A stretch of 64,000 nt of DNA from Merluccius polli. Taxonomy: Eukaryota > Chordata > Actinopteri > Gadiformes > Merlucciidae. The notes beneath the pieces are model-generated. The model was not told where the DNA came from. It did no database searches and saw nothing but the letters and a program-made list of their open reading frames with translations. Below are positions 35,067-45,925 of the stretch, one piece after another. The translations under genes and the position numbers were made by a program. The stretch lies in contig JAOPHQ010003127.1 in the NCBI GenBank assembly GCA_030340625.1, positions 415,501 through 479,500 of the forward strand, given 5' to 3'. Within the stretch, counting starts at the first letter, position 1. Each line of letters opens with the position of its first letter.

Positions 35067-35431
35067 GTCCCGGCCGGGTCGCGTGCGTGAGAAGGAAGCA
35101 TGAAAGAACGAGACAGATTGACGAGACATTCAAATGTATTATTAATCTGGCATGACACAGAAAATACAAAGACAGCATGCATTTACCATTTCACTGATAT
35201 TTAAATACGATTGGCTGGCTCTCGTGAGTCGTGACGTCTCAGTCCTCGAGTCAATCACAGTCAGAACGACTCGCGACTCGCGAATCAGCGCAGCGCGTCA
35301 GAGACTCAGCGAACGAGATGAACAACGGCGAACGAGACGAACGAGAGTGGCGAACAAGGTCACTTCGTTCACTTTAAAGAGTCGTTCGTTCGAACTGGTT
35401 CGTTCGCGAACGAGCCATCACTAGCGCCAGC

Positions 35432-36083
35432 GCCAAATGTAAAATTGACGGTGTTGCCAGTCTAAAATGGCTTTGGAATCCTACTCTGATGCACAGACGT
35501 AATTTACGGGGGGGGACACGGGGGACATGTCCCCCGCACTTTTTCAAAAGGCCGTTTTGGTCCCCCGCACTTTTTACCGTCCAAAAACAATGTTACACTA
35601 TGGTGAACAGAGACGGGTCAAGCACTAGGACCAAGCGGAAAACTGCCGCTCAAGCTGATTGTTCGCTAGCAGAGCCCTGGAAGACGTGTCTTAAAGCGAC
35701 AGGCGTCATTTTAATAGGCTCATACAATATTAATATCTGAACTTGCACATATAATTTCAAGAATCATGAAAGGCTTTCAGCAAATATTAAGGTGCTATTA
35801 ATTACATATTAATAAGGCAAATCTACCACATAATAAGTTAAACTACACAAAATGAGACAGGCCTATAGACAATTCTAGTATTGGCTGTATCAGATTGTGA
35901 TGCCAGCTGAACTAACACACCTAATGAAACATAAAAATCAAATGTTTTACCCATTCAAAATATTAAATGACTTACTAATTAATTATCAGAATTAATCAGA
36001 ATATGTGCTTCAACTAGCTCTCTCTATTTTGACCATACATGTGTTTGTATCCCTGTTAATATAGCCTACACATAACACAACAC
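35432..36083. other. loop sequence of the fold-back element
   Basis: An inverted ACACGGGGGACATGTCCCCC lies near 35515-35534. Otherwise this is AT-rich non-coding sequence. Confidence 0.45.
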
Positions 36084-36295
36084 TTGTACTTGTACTTTCA
36101 GTACTTGAGTAGTACATTTTAAAATACTTCTACTTGCAAAACTTAAATACAAAACATTTTGAATACTTTAGTACTTCCACTTAAGTATGGTTTTTAAAGA
36201 ACACTTCTACTTCTACTCAAGTCACTTTTTTGATATAGTAGGCCCTACTTGTACTTCTACTCAAGTCTTGGTCTCCAGTACTTTATACATCTCTG
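36084..36295 (-). mobile_element. Tol2-like hAT end
   Basis: Many copies of ACTTGTACTT and AGTACTT-type motifs end in GTACTTTATACATCTCTG. Read in reverse this begins CAGAGATGTATAAAGTAC, resembling the terminus and subterminal AAGTACTT repeats of Tol2-type hAT elements. The other end was not found. Confidence 0.6.
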
Positions 36296-36769
36296 TGTGT
36301 ATTACACCAGAACATAATAGTAGTCAGTAATTGCAGACCATGCTCCAAGGAAAATCAATGAAAGAGGGAGATCATTTTAAATCTGAAAACATGGTAAAAT
36401 GCACCAGAATGCGGGAAATTGCAACTACTTCTCTCAATTTTTTATGTCCCCCCCACTCTCAAAACGCTGATTACGCCCTTGGCCTTGCCTACCAGTAAAT
36501 GAGAACATCCGGTCTCAGAATATGAAAAAACAGGCTTTTTTTCGTTTCTGTTTTCTAGTGATTTTTTTTTTTGGTATATGAAATAGAAAATTAAAATTGA
36601 ATCATTTTTTAAATTTCGCTCATCCCTTTTTGACCATGAAAAAGAAAAACACCTTGTATTTCAATTTCAATTTTTGTATTTTAAAACGAAAATCAAATAA
36701 CCACTCGTTTTCTGTTTTTTAATGCCCGTTTCTGAAAGGAAAATTGAATGACCAAAAGATACACTGACC

Positions 36770-37217
36770 ACGGGCCGAACTTGATTTTGATATTTAATTT
36801 GTCCGCTTTGTGTGACCAAAGTAGTTATTGACTTGCAGCAAATTTGCCAACAGTTCAGTATGAAAGAAAGCCTGAAAAAACAGAATCACGCAGTGATTGT
36901 AAGTCAATGAATCAGTATTTTTTGGAGTAATTTGGTATCGACACCATGGCCGGACTGGAACCATACGTTAATTTAATTAAAGACTTATTTGAAACTGGCA
37001 AGACGCACGCAGAGATGTCCACCACACTGCAGCAGATGGGCATCCAGCGACGCTCTGAAATAAGTGCTAGAAGATTCTGTGTTCAACACGACCTTAAGCG
37101 AAAAATACATGTATCGGACAAAGAGCTGGAGAGGGCTGTGATTGGATCAATATAAGTCAATAACTTTGTGGTCACACAAACCGGACAAATTAAATATTAA
37201 AATCAAGTTCGGCCCGT
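36770..37217. mobile_element. 448-bp TIR element with a short HTH-like open frame
   Basis: The inverted ends begin ACGGGCCGAACTTGAT and extend for roughly 60 bp with few mismatches. The element interrupts the right arm of the fold-back unit. The left arm shows the uninterrupted sequence near 33430-33445. A 69-codon frame at 36946-37155 occupies the centre. Confidence 0.75.
36946..37155 (+). pseudogene. N-terminal HTH-like piece of an integrase-type transposase
   Basis: The frame begins MAGLEPYVNLIKDLFETGKT and continues with a helix-rich stretch (LQQMGIQRRSEISARRFC) ending HVSDKELERAV. From memory, teleost transposon proteins with an integrase-like core begin with a similar helix-turn-helix region (short helix, LQ..G, SVRRFC, L-S-D..L). 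Only this N-terminal part is present. Confidence 0.45.
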
Positions 37218-37402
37218 GGCCCCGTTTTTTCATTTCCTATTTTTGATCTGAGCATAAAATCGAAAGTACGAAAAACAAACGTTATTTGTTTTTTGGTATC
37301 AGATTCATAAACAAATAACGCAATAACAAATCGTGTTTTCATTTTCCGATTTTGGATTCTCAATTGAATATGAAAAGAACGAATGATACACGGATTCACC
37401 AT

Positions 37403-38619
37403 CATAATAATAATTAATAATTCATTGCATTTATATAGCGTTTTTCAAGATACCCAAAGCACTTGACATAGTGTGTGTGTGGGGTGGGGTATGACACCTC
37501 ATCCGCTACCAGTGTGTAGCACCCACCTGGGTGATGCATGGCAGCCAGTATGTGCCAGAACGCTCACCACACACTGGCTCAGCATCAGCATCATGCAAAA
37601 AGTGAGTTTCCAAAATGTTGTCTCTCTGTATAGTTTGACCCCATCCCGTTTTGACCCACCATTCACTTCCATTTCACATGCATAAACACATTTCCGGATT
37701 TCACTCCAAGAATTTACCTATTACCTTAACTATGACATATAGTCCGGGGTCTGTGTTCATTTTGTATTTCTATTGTTAATTTTCATACAATTTAAAAATA
37801 ATGTCAAATGAAATGTACAGTGCTAATGTGCAAACCATTATTGAACCATTATCAAACGATGCCTGTTGCGCCAAATCAAATGGGCCATTTTTTTTTTCTA
37901 TTTTTATTCCTTTGGGCTAGCCCACGATCTTCTGGCATTTGCCCAAATGCCGATGGCCAGTCCCTACCCTGTCTGTGTTTTATATAATGGGTGGCAATGG
38001 ATGGCACTGCGTGATGCGCCACGGTTTTGAGTTGGACGGTTCCATTGGATGGATAGTCATTTGTAGAATGTTGTATGTTGGCAGATGGCACAATGTTGTT
38101 TTATGGTTTTTATCTATTGGCAGTCAAAGGGATGTCAAGTAAGATAGCAAGCCATAGTTAGCGGGTATTGACATGATATTGCGAGTTTTGTATTAATGCA
38201 TGAAATACACTTACAAAGTCTTGTTGTGTTAAGGCAGTGTTAGCATAACTGTTTAGTAATAAGGATCGGTATGCATGCCGTATCAAACCACGATGCTTGA
38301 TTCAACTCCCAGAATGCCCCTCCATAGTCTAACAACTAGGAGAAGTCACTGTTGCACATGTATTATCACATTCTATAATCATATACTATAACCATAGAAG
38401 TACATCCCCTTATTGAGTATGTACCCTACTAATAATATTTTAGCCATCAATAAATGATTTGCTTTAAACTGATCAACCATATGGATAACAAAATAACATT
38501 TAATTTTATATTTTATTTTAAATGATTTAAACTGAATCGACTATCAATAACCAAAGTGTGTTTCAATTACTTTTATCACACTGTTCAACTGAACGAAGAA
38601 GAAGGTGGAGTAGACATCC
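37403..38619. other. intron 6, middle
   Basis: No exon is visible. A G/T-rich stretch lies near 37470-37490. The remainder is AT-rich. Confidence 0.5.
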
Positions 38620-39000
38620 CAAACCTTCTACTGAGTGTAGGGATTTATTTTGCCCCATGAGGTACAGCTCAGTTTTCCAGGAGTACCTGGTAGCAGTACC
38701 TGGAGGTCTCCTCTCTCTCGTAGGGTAGGGCATCTCACTGGATCAGGACTGTGTGGCTGATCTGCCCCCGGCTTTGCTCTACCTGGACCTGCTGGCTGCC
38801 TAGTAGGTTGCTCTGGCTCAGGAAAGAAGAACTGCACCACTGGAGCCACTGGTGTTGTGATGAGGTGGTTGGCGTTGATCACTCTGTGTCTCCACGATGT
38901 AAGACCCAGTCCATCGCGGCCTTTCCCATGTCTGTCCCCTTTTCTTTCGTGTCCTTGACCCAGACATAGTCACCTGGTATTAGTTGCGATAGATTGTGCG
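38620..39000 (-). pseudogene. degraded retroviral-type pol 3' end
   Basis: On the minus strand the short motif PGDYVWVK is followed by a basic, charged stretch. In a shifted frame, a Pro-rich tail continues to about 38628. PGD(Y/W)V..K is typical of the C-terminal part of integrases of Gypsy and retroviral elements. At least one frameshift or stop interrupts it, and no other domains are nearby. This is a remnant with no coding capacity. Confidence 0.45.
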
Positions 39001-40661
39001 CTCTGTGTCTTTTGTAGAAGTTCTTACTTTGTCTCTGTCTGTTGCCGGCTGATGTGAAAGCGTGTGCAAACCAAACGCATCCATATCAACTGTCGCAGAC
39101 CAGGAATGCATTATAAGAATGCCGACAGGATTGAAACTCAGTGAACGTGTTTTAAAACACTGAACACCGTGTTGGACCCATGTATCCTGGAGACTTTCTT
39201 TAGGATATGGTGATATGGCAACTAACAATGACAAATACAATCGTGATGATTCATAGTTTGACGTTTTTTATGAATGACTTATTGGTCATTATTGCAATGA
39301 AAGTACGGACATTTGTCTACATCTCCGACAGTGTTGGCATATAATATTTTGGGTTTGTAGTAAGATTATTTGAAGGAGGCGTAGCTAGGTAGATGTCAAT
39401 CAAGCATGCCATGGACACTCCCACACAGTCTTGATCATAGCAATATTTAATATGTATTCAAATGTTGGTATATGCACAATAAGATACTTTACTTTAACTT
39501 GGCTTTAATTAATTGATGCTACCTAAATTACATTTAGCATACATGGCGAATAACATGTTATGTTTATTCTTATAATATATAAAAAACCAGACGTGACTTT
39601 AACTGGCATTTTTTTATTAAAACACTTTGACGTTGAGCCAAACTAACTAGTTTTTCAATTTTGCCTGCCTAACATTTTCAGATGAGAGATTCTGCATCAT
39701 TTTCATTTGATTTATCATTTATATAAAGTGACTGATTGTATGTAAATGATAAACCAGACGTTCCTTCATTGTATCCATCCATCTATCAGCAGCACTACGC
39801 AGGGGGGCGTGGTTTAATCAGAATGTGTTGGGAAAAACAATCATGCCATGAGAATGCCTAATAAGAAGGTTAGCTCACACAGTTTGTCTTATCATTAACG
39901 CCCTTCCTGTTGGCCGAACATAACGTATGATTCCTCAAGTAAGATGGTCTAAGCGTTAATCGGCAAAACATTTTTAAAATAAACATCAGACCCTGGATAG
40001 AAGAAAAAATACACTACAATCACCTGTCATGAGATGGATGTTTAAAGTACATTCAAAAGTGCAATTCAAAAGTGAATGAAGGGTCAAAACTGTCCGGGGT
40101 CAAACTACACAAACTACGCGGTCACAACATTTTGGAAACTCACATTTGATGGTGGGGAAGTGGATTTTAAGCTAAACATGCATAATGGTTGAAATACTGC
40201 TTTAGGTTTATTCAAGTTTATCTCACCTGTGGTTTCAGGTGAGCATATGGTTCTGAACGGTCTGCTGCCAATCACAATGCCTCTTGTCGAAAAGGTTCTG
40301 CCTACTGGCTTCACTCTGTGGCATCTAAAGCTGAGCCAAAATGATGGATTTATGTTAATTGTTTACAATGACTACTATTGATAGTAGTCCAGTTTACATT
40401 GATCTTCATATCTTCAAGTTATACCTTTAAAGATTCAAGAAGATTCAAGAACTTTGTCACATACACGTACAGGATGTAATTATACAGAATTATTTTATAT
40501 TGTTGCTCACCATCCTCACTGTTTGTTGAAACAAAAAGCCCACTCTTTCTCAGCACGCTCCTCTGTGTTATTATTATCCATTGTTGTGTGTTCACTGTGG
40601 GTCACTGTGCAAAGTTGTTGTTGTTGTTATTTGTTGACCCAGAGTGGGCTTATCTCCCTAG
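39001..40661. other. intron 6, end
   Basis: AT-rich sequence with no paired termini. The acceptor tract is TGGGCTTATCTCCCTAG at 40661. Confidence 0.55.
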
Positions 40662-40718
40662 GTGTCATCTGCCTCTCAGAACAGGGGTGCCACCTCCAAA
40701 GACCCCAGCCAGGGCAAA
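40662..40718 (+). CDS. map4: MAP4-like exon 7: linker between MT repeats 1 and 2
   Basis: This exon covers residues 1167-1185, 57 nt in phase 0 on both sides. It encodes VSSASQNRGATSKDPSQGK. Mammalian MAP4 has a similar polar linker between its first repeat and the next, ending Gly-Lys. Skipping would keep the frame and join repeat 1 directly to repeat 2. The donor is GGCAAA|GTGAGT, and a (CT)n tract begins about 55 bp into the intron. Confidence 0.85.
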
Positions 40719-40772
40719 GTGAGTTCTCCATCCAGCCTTCCCTGCCACTCAACATCTGTACAACCCCTGCAC

Positions 40773-40827
<55 letters not shown>
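40773..40827. repeat. (CT)n microsatellite
   Basis: A TC run of about 54 bp lies just downstream of the exon 7 donor. Confidence 0.97.
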
Positions 40828-40830
<3 letters not shown>

Positions 40831-40911
40831 TATTCTCCACATTCTTGCTGCACCGTCTTCTACCTGAGTGCTGAAAAGAGTGCTCTTGCATAAGTGGGTT
40901 GTGGTGTGTAC

Positions 40912-41702
40912 TAGTGGTTTCAACAATAATCGATTCGGCAACGTGCCGTAATCGATTATGTCGCTGTTTATTTTCGGGCCTCGAGTAGACAATAAAGTTG
41001 TGAAGTTTCAATTACTTCCAGGGGCATTTCCGGAGCAACGTTGCAATGTAGCTACATGCTACGCCTGATTTCCACCGGGGACGTAAGCGCCGCGGAACGG
41101 CTGCGCCGCAGTCACCGCTGCTGAACGCTGCCACTCTAATCACTGAAGCCATCCCCACCGGGCGCGCCGCGGAACATCTCAGCAGCGTCCCAGGAGCGGC
41201 GCGCCGCACCGCAGCACTATCATTCCGTAGCGTTCTATTTTTGACGCGAGCCGTTGATGAACCGCGTCAATTTCAACAGATCGACCGGGCAGGAAGTGAA
41301 ATAGTAAAAGCCATAGAGCATCCGGTCAATTTTCAAAACAAAAACACCCTCCCAATCGAACACGGCCACAAATTGTTGTCGTTTATAGATGACCGTGAAA
41401 GACGGGTAATTAAAAACGCACCCAAAGCTTGGAAAGCGGACATCTGGGCACATTTTATTTTATTTTATTTTATGACATTTATGTCAAAGATACAGGAGAG
41501 TGCATACAGGAGAGTGAATACACACATAGCAGCCAATAAAATCTGTTGTTATATCTGACTGCTTGTATTGCCTCATGATTGATGAAAAATGTGCCTTATT
41601 GTGTGCAGTAGAATTTTGATGCATCACAATACATCGTTGAATCGAATCGTTACCTGGTGAATCGTAATCGAATCGTGAGGGCATTGCCAATGCACACCCC
41701 TA
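40912..41702. mobile_element. hAT element, TSD GTGT(G/T)TAC
   Basis: The left end TAGTGGTTTCAACAATAATC and right end GCACACCCCTA are bordered by GTGTGTAC (40904-40911) and GTGTTTAC (41703-41710), one mismatch apart. ATCGATT- and AATCGAATCG-type motifs fill both subterminal regions. A GC-rich block at about 41067-41225 partly matches 24581-24622. Confidence 0.75.
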
Positions 41703-41711
41703 GTGTTTACA

Positions 41712-42115
41712 GGGGTTTTTTTACTAAATAAGTGAGCGTTACAATGGCATGTTCTGTACTGCGACCCGTTTTGTGTGCACATTGATATGGGTCCAGTTTG
41801 GACTTGAGAGAAGTTAGGTGTTGGGCCACAATCCTCTCTAGTGCCTTCATTTAGACTGGAGTGACTGCAACTGGCCTGTAGTCATTGTGCTCCTACGGAC
41901 AGGGTCTCTTAGATAAATGTGTAATGTGTGACCTTTTCCACATTGGTATGACGTGGTCATCTAGAAACCACTGAAAAACTCTGCCAGGCAGGAGCCAGTT
42001 CTGAGGCAAAATATTTCTAGACAGATGCCCCTAGATTATTTGGCCCTGTTGCATTAACTGGCTGTCAATGATTCAGTGTATTTCTTACATCTGCCACAGT
42101 GATTTCAACTCCCAT
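41712..42115 (-). pseudogene. LINE reverse transcriptase fragment
   Basis: On the minus strand, DYRPVAVTPV followed by a stop and MKALERIVAQHL resembles the conserved DYRP(V/I).LT....K..E block of L2/Rex-type reverse transcriptases. It is followed by LDPYQCAHKTGRSTEHAI, matching the usual L-D-P-x-Q-F-A-Y-R block. Stops and substitutions show that it is dead. It abuts the hAT at 40912-41702. Confidence 0.7.
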
Positions 42116-42329
42116 TTCATCTACCAGTGCGATTGCATTTATTAAGTCTGAGCATTTCAAACCTGGTAAAGAAAGCATTCATTAAATTCACACCCCACCT
42201 AACTGGCTTTGCTTGGCTCCTCCGACACAGGACACAGGTAGTTGATGTACAAACCAGTTCATTGGAGGTTTGGCAAGATGGTACAGCCAGAGCAGATGGA
42301 ATCATGCTGTCATGTCAGAGCTCTCTCCT

Positions 42330-42490
42330 GAGTGTGGGTGGTGATAGGGTGATAGGTGATAGGTACAAGTGGCTCAAGTTTCCCAGTAGAACCTGGAGTC
42401 CACCAGGGATGTGTAATGTCAGCACTACTCTTCAACCTTAAATTGGACTGGGTCATGCAAAGAACATCTTGGGGGAGATGGCACAGAGCC
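42330..42490 (+). pseudogene. LINE reverse transcriptase fragment, opposite strand
   Basis: Plus-strand FPVEPGVHQGCVMSALLFNL followed by KLDWVMQRT is the GVRQGC..S..LFN..ID reverse-transcriptase block of a LINE. It lies in the opposite orientation to the fragments on either side. Confidence 0.75.
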
Positions 42491-43029
42491 TGGGCCGGAA
42501 ACCAACAACTGCAAGGGGCGGAGTTAGGCCTTGCTTCCTGTTTCATTATAGAGATATTCTACCGAATAATATTTGAGCGAGTGGATAAAGCTTTCAAAAG
42601 TTTATTTATACAGTGGCCAGTCTAGACTGTTTTGATCTGAAACCTTTACAGACACTTTTTTTACTACTGCTGGCTGAGATTGTTTGCTAATTGCGCACTT
42701 ACAGATCCCCACCTCCAGCAATATGATTGGTAGAAACAAATATGTCCAATTTATTGTTATTATGATTATATTGTCATGTATGTGTTTATCAACCCTGCAA
42801 ACTGCTTTAAATATTCCAGTCATAGTAGCCAAGTGAAAAAAACATTGAGATATACTTGAATGTATAATTTTAAGTATTTAGAATCTGTACAGGGAACACC
42901 ACGCCTGTACAGAACTTAAAACTACTGCCGTGATGGATCCCATACATGAACTGGTAATTACATTACACTGCTCTAACTTCCCAGTTCCCAACTTGGAGCA
43001 AATAGTCATCTGTCATCCCTGTAGCACCA

Positions 43030-44250
43030 GTTGGCACATAGGGCAGAACAAAGTCCCTCCACTTTCATCTGTCTCTGGTCATCTTCTCCACAGTTCCCCA
43101 GCTCTGTTGGTGTTGTAGCTTGTTCTCAATGGTCCGTCGCCATGTTGTTTTGGGCCTGCCCCTCTTCCACTTGTCCTATGGGGTCCAATGTACCGCTACT
43201 TTTGGTATGGATGTCTCCATTCTGAGTACATGTCCGATCCAGCTCCACCGACATCTCCTGAGTGTCACATGTATTTCCAGTGGATAGGTTGTTCATGGAG
43301 GCATGATGTGTGGAAGGTAGATCAGTTATTAATGTCTCACTCGGTCATCTTCCAGCATTCTGATCCACAGAGAACTGTTGTCAGTACGCAGCTTTGGTAT
43401 ATATGGGTGGAATCAAGGGTGGAATAAATTGTGTTCCTCTAGCCTGATCCTCTGTTCTTCGCATGACCCAGTCTATTATAAGGTTTAAGAGTAGTGCTGA
43501 CATTTTACACATCCCTTGCGGACTCCAGGTTCTACTGGGAACCTTGCGCTACTGGGGAACCTACACCTCACACTGTGAGGGGGGATCCCATAACTTCTGA
43601 GGATCTTTCAGAGGCTATCATGATGGATGCTGTCAAAAGTTTTCTGTAGTTGTCTTTGCCTTTGGCTACACTGTTTAGTGATGTTCCTGAGGGCGAAGAT
43701 TTAGTCTATGCATCCTTTACCTATACCTTTTAGATTGGGTCTGGTCATCCTTTACATTTACTTTTTAGATTTGGTGTGTGCACCCTTTACCTTTACCTTT
43801 TAGATTTGGTCTGTGCATCCTTTACCTTTCCTGAATCCCCCTTGCTCATCTCGGAGGACTCGATCCACGGCTGAACCTCTCTAAAGTGTTATATCCACCT
43901 TTCGCCTTGTTCCTTTTCTGTCATAAGCAGTTGTCCTTGCTTATCTTTGATATGGATACTGGTTCTAGATTTTCTACCACATATCACGTTTGTGATTTGT
44001 AGACATCCTTGCTGTTGCTTTTCGCTGCTTTTTCAGCAGCATTGGCCAGCTCCTCCAAGTAGGCTTTCTTGTCTTTCCTTACTAGCCTTTTCACCTCTGT
44101 GTTGGCTTTCTTGTTTCGAGCTTCCAGCTGCTGTTTCAGCCATTTCCATAATGTAGACTTGTACTAGATTTGCCCAGTGTCTGTCGATGTCCTTTCCATT
44201 CTTCTCATCTTCAGAGCTATTTGAGAGGGCTTGGATTTAATGTCTGACAT
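43030..44250 (-). pseudogene. LINE fragment with RT and C-terminal motif
   Basis: Reading the minus strand from high to low coordinates there are three pieces. A GQLLMTEKEQGERW-like stretch lies near 43870-43950. A GVRKGC-type reverse-transcriptase block lies near 43430-43530. The C-terminal KRGRPKTTWRRTIEN motif lies near 43115-43165. All are typical of teleost non-LTR elements. Large parts between them are missing. A 36-bp unit (CATCCTTTACCTTTACCTTT and variants) is repeated about 3.5 times at 43690-43830. Confidence 0.75.
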
Positions 44251-44492
44251 GTACTGTGAACAACTTACAGACTCAAACTACGTGAGTCCAGACAAGCATT
44301 AGGTCATGTACAAAATGCCTCGGCACATAAAGCCCAATCAACTTCTGCTACTGTTTAGGTGTATTCAGTCCAAAAACACATTTTGTTGTGAATTTCCACT
44401 ACCAGCAACGTGATGCAGCATGATGCACCATTTGTTTAAACTGAAATAAAGTCCATTGAAAGTAGTTCAAATATTTTGAGGCGATATTCAAG

Positions 44493-45374
44493 TAGGGATG
44501 TTCCTTATGATTAATTTCCCTGGTGGTTAACTGAAAGTTTTGTGAACGACTAGTTGATAAAAAAAAGAAAGAAAATGCCTAGAAACCCGTCAAAATTGAG
44601 CACATTACAATCTAAGAAGCCAAACATGGTCAGTTCTCCTGTAGTGAATGTGTTACGCATCGCATCGGTTGAATTGTTGTTAGGTGGAGGAACAAACCAT
44701 TAGGAGTTATCTAGCTTTGGAAGTTTAAATCTAAATAAAAATAATTATACAAAATAAATCATTGTCTGTCAATACGTAATAACATTGAGTGCAGTTCTTA
44801 AAATGTATTTTATCAATTCCGCTACTTATTATTCTTGGCAAATGAGCCGTTGACTGGTATTTTCTGTTGCCGTTATAATACATCCATGGTTATTATTCTA
44901 TAGACCTGGGCAGTGTGGTTCCATCCCGATAACCCCCTTTGAAAATCCTTCTATCCGTAATTAAGGCCAAAAAACCGATGCTCGACCAATCACAATAGAG
45001 CATAACAATTGACGTTTGCATGTTCGCTAGAGCGAACGTCACTTACTGTGGTAACAGCAACTTTACGACTTGGGAAAGCTGTGGTGCACCGTCTTGTATC
45101 AGGTCAATAGCTAATTGAAACAAGGTATTTAAATGTCTTGAAATCATGAAAAAACCAACTGATTGTGAACGGCAGCCCACTTGACAGTTACTGACTGTTT
45201 GTGAAGATTGCTGTTGCGAATTGTAAACAAGATTAAATAATTAGATTAATGATTATAGTAACGTGTTTTGGGAAACTACTCATTGATATGATTCATATCT
45301 CGGCAGAAATGCTTATCTCTGCTGCTGACTAGCAAGCGTAGCAACAAATAGTCAACTAGTCGTGAACATCCCTA
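44493..45374. mobile_element. hAT element, TSD TATTCAAG
   Basis: The ends TAGGGATGTTC and GAACATCCCTA are inverted. The identical 8-mer TATTCAAG lies at 44485-44492 and 45375-45382. Inner sequences near both ends share an ACTAGTTGA motif. The 882-bp element is non-autonomous. Confidence 0.88.
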
Positions 45375-45382
45375 TATTCAAG

Positions 45383-45619
45383 TACCTTTTGCCAGGAGTT
45401 GGTTCTTTTCTCTGTCCTCAGCTGTTCCCTCGCTAACCCCCAAATGTGATGGTGATTCCTCTCCTCTCCCCCTACCCTCCTGTCTTCTCCTTTGCTTCCT
45501 GTCTCCTATCCTCTTATTATTTTCCATCCTCCATTTTCTTATCCCTCTATCTCTTGCATCCTCCCCCCCACCCCCCCCACACACACACACATCTGTGCTG
45601 CTGTGCTGTATTCATATAG
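45383..45619. other. intron 7, end
   Basis: Strongly pyrimidine-rich sequence (CTCTCC and CCCCCCC runs) leads to the exon 8 acceptor TATTCATATAG. A CA run lies at about 45581-45591. Confidence 0.7.
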
Positions 45620-45712
45620 GTTCACATAGTCTCCAAAAAGCTGGACTTCAGCCACATCACATCTCGCTTGGGCTCCAAGGACAATATCAAGCACGTCCCT
45701 GGGGGAGGGAAC
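45620..45712 (+). CDS. map4: MAP4-like exon 8: MT-binding repeat 2 (31 residues)
   Basis: This exon covers residues 1186-1216, 93 nt in phase 0 on both sides. It encodes one complete tubulin-binding repeat, starting VHIVSKKLDFS and ending KHVPGGGN. By position it corresponds to the repeat exon that is alternatively spliced in MAP4 and tau, and its phase allows clean skipping. It departs from the family in that the SKCGS expected at its centre is SRLGS (1200-1204), with no cysteine and without the KXGS lysine. The donor is GGGAAC|GTAAGT, and the last 33 nt plus the donor form the first unit of a minisatellite that continues into the intron. Confidence 0.92.
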
Positions 45713-45925
45713 GTAAGTAGGACAATATCAAGCACGTCCCTAGGGGAGGAAACATAAGTAGGACAATATCAAGCACGTCCCTGGGGGAGGGGACTTAAGT
45801 AGGACAATATCAAGCACATCCCTAGTGGGGGGAACGTAAGTAGGACAATATCAAGCACGTCCCTGGGAGAGGGGCCATAAGTAGGACAATATCAAGCACT
45901 TCCCTGGGGGAGGGAACTTAAGTAG
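45680..45925 (+). repeat. 41-bp minisatellite copying exon 8 end and splice donor, six units
   Basis: Units start at 45680, 45721, 45762, 45803, 45844 and 45885, each 41 bp. Each starts GACAATATCAAGCAC and ends in ATAAGTAG, TTAAGTAG or GTAAGTAG. Unit 1 is the real exon end and donor. Units 2, 3, 5 and 6 have the donor GT changed to AT or TT. Unit 4 keeps AAC|GTAAGT, with GT at 45836-45837. Continuing the frame past the normal donor meets a TAA within unit 2. Confidence 0.97.

Larger units (their letters stand above)
33872..35423. mobile_element. hAT element, 1.55 kb, TSD GCGCCAGC
   Basis: The left end TAGTGGTGG and right end CCATCACTA are flanked by the identical 8-mer GCGCCAGC at 33864-33871 and 35424-35431. 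The subterminal regions are packed with CGTTCG and TTCGCGAA motifs. No transposase is visible. A 373-bp element sits inside at 34694-35066. Confidence 0.88.
33252..37402. mobile_element. large fold-back element carrying three later insertions
   Basis: The left arm (33252-33770) and right arm (36443-37402) are inverted copies. Examples are GTGTATCACTCGTTC against GAACGAATGATACACGG, and GACCGGATGTTCTCATTTAC against GTAAATGAGAACATCCGGTC. The right arm is longer because a 448-bp element (36770-37217) interrupts it. The loop holds a hAT (33872-35423), which itself contains a third element with telomere-like repeats (34694-35066), and a Tol2-like end (about 36084-36295). Confidence 0.8.
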
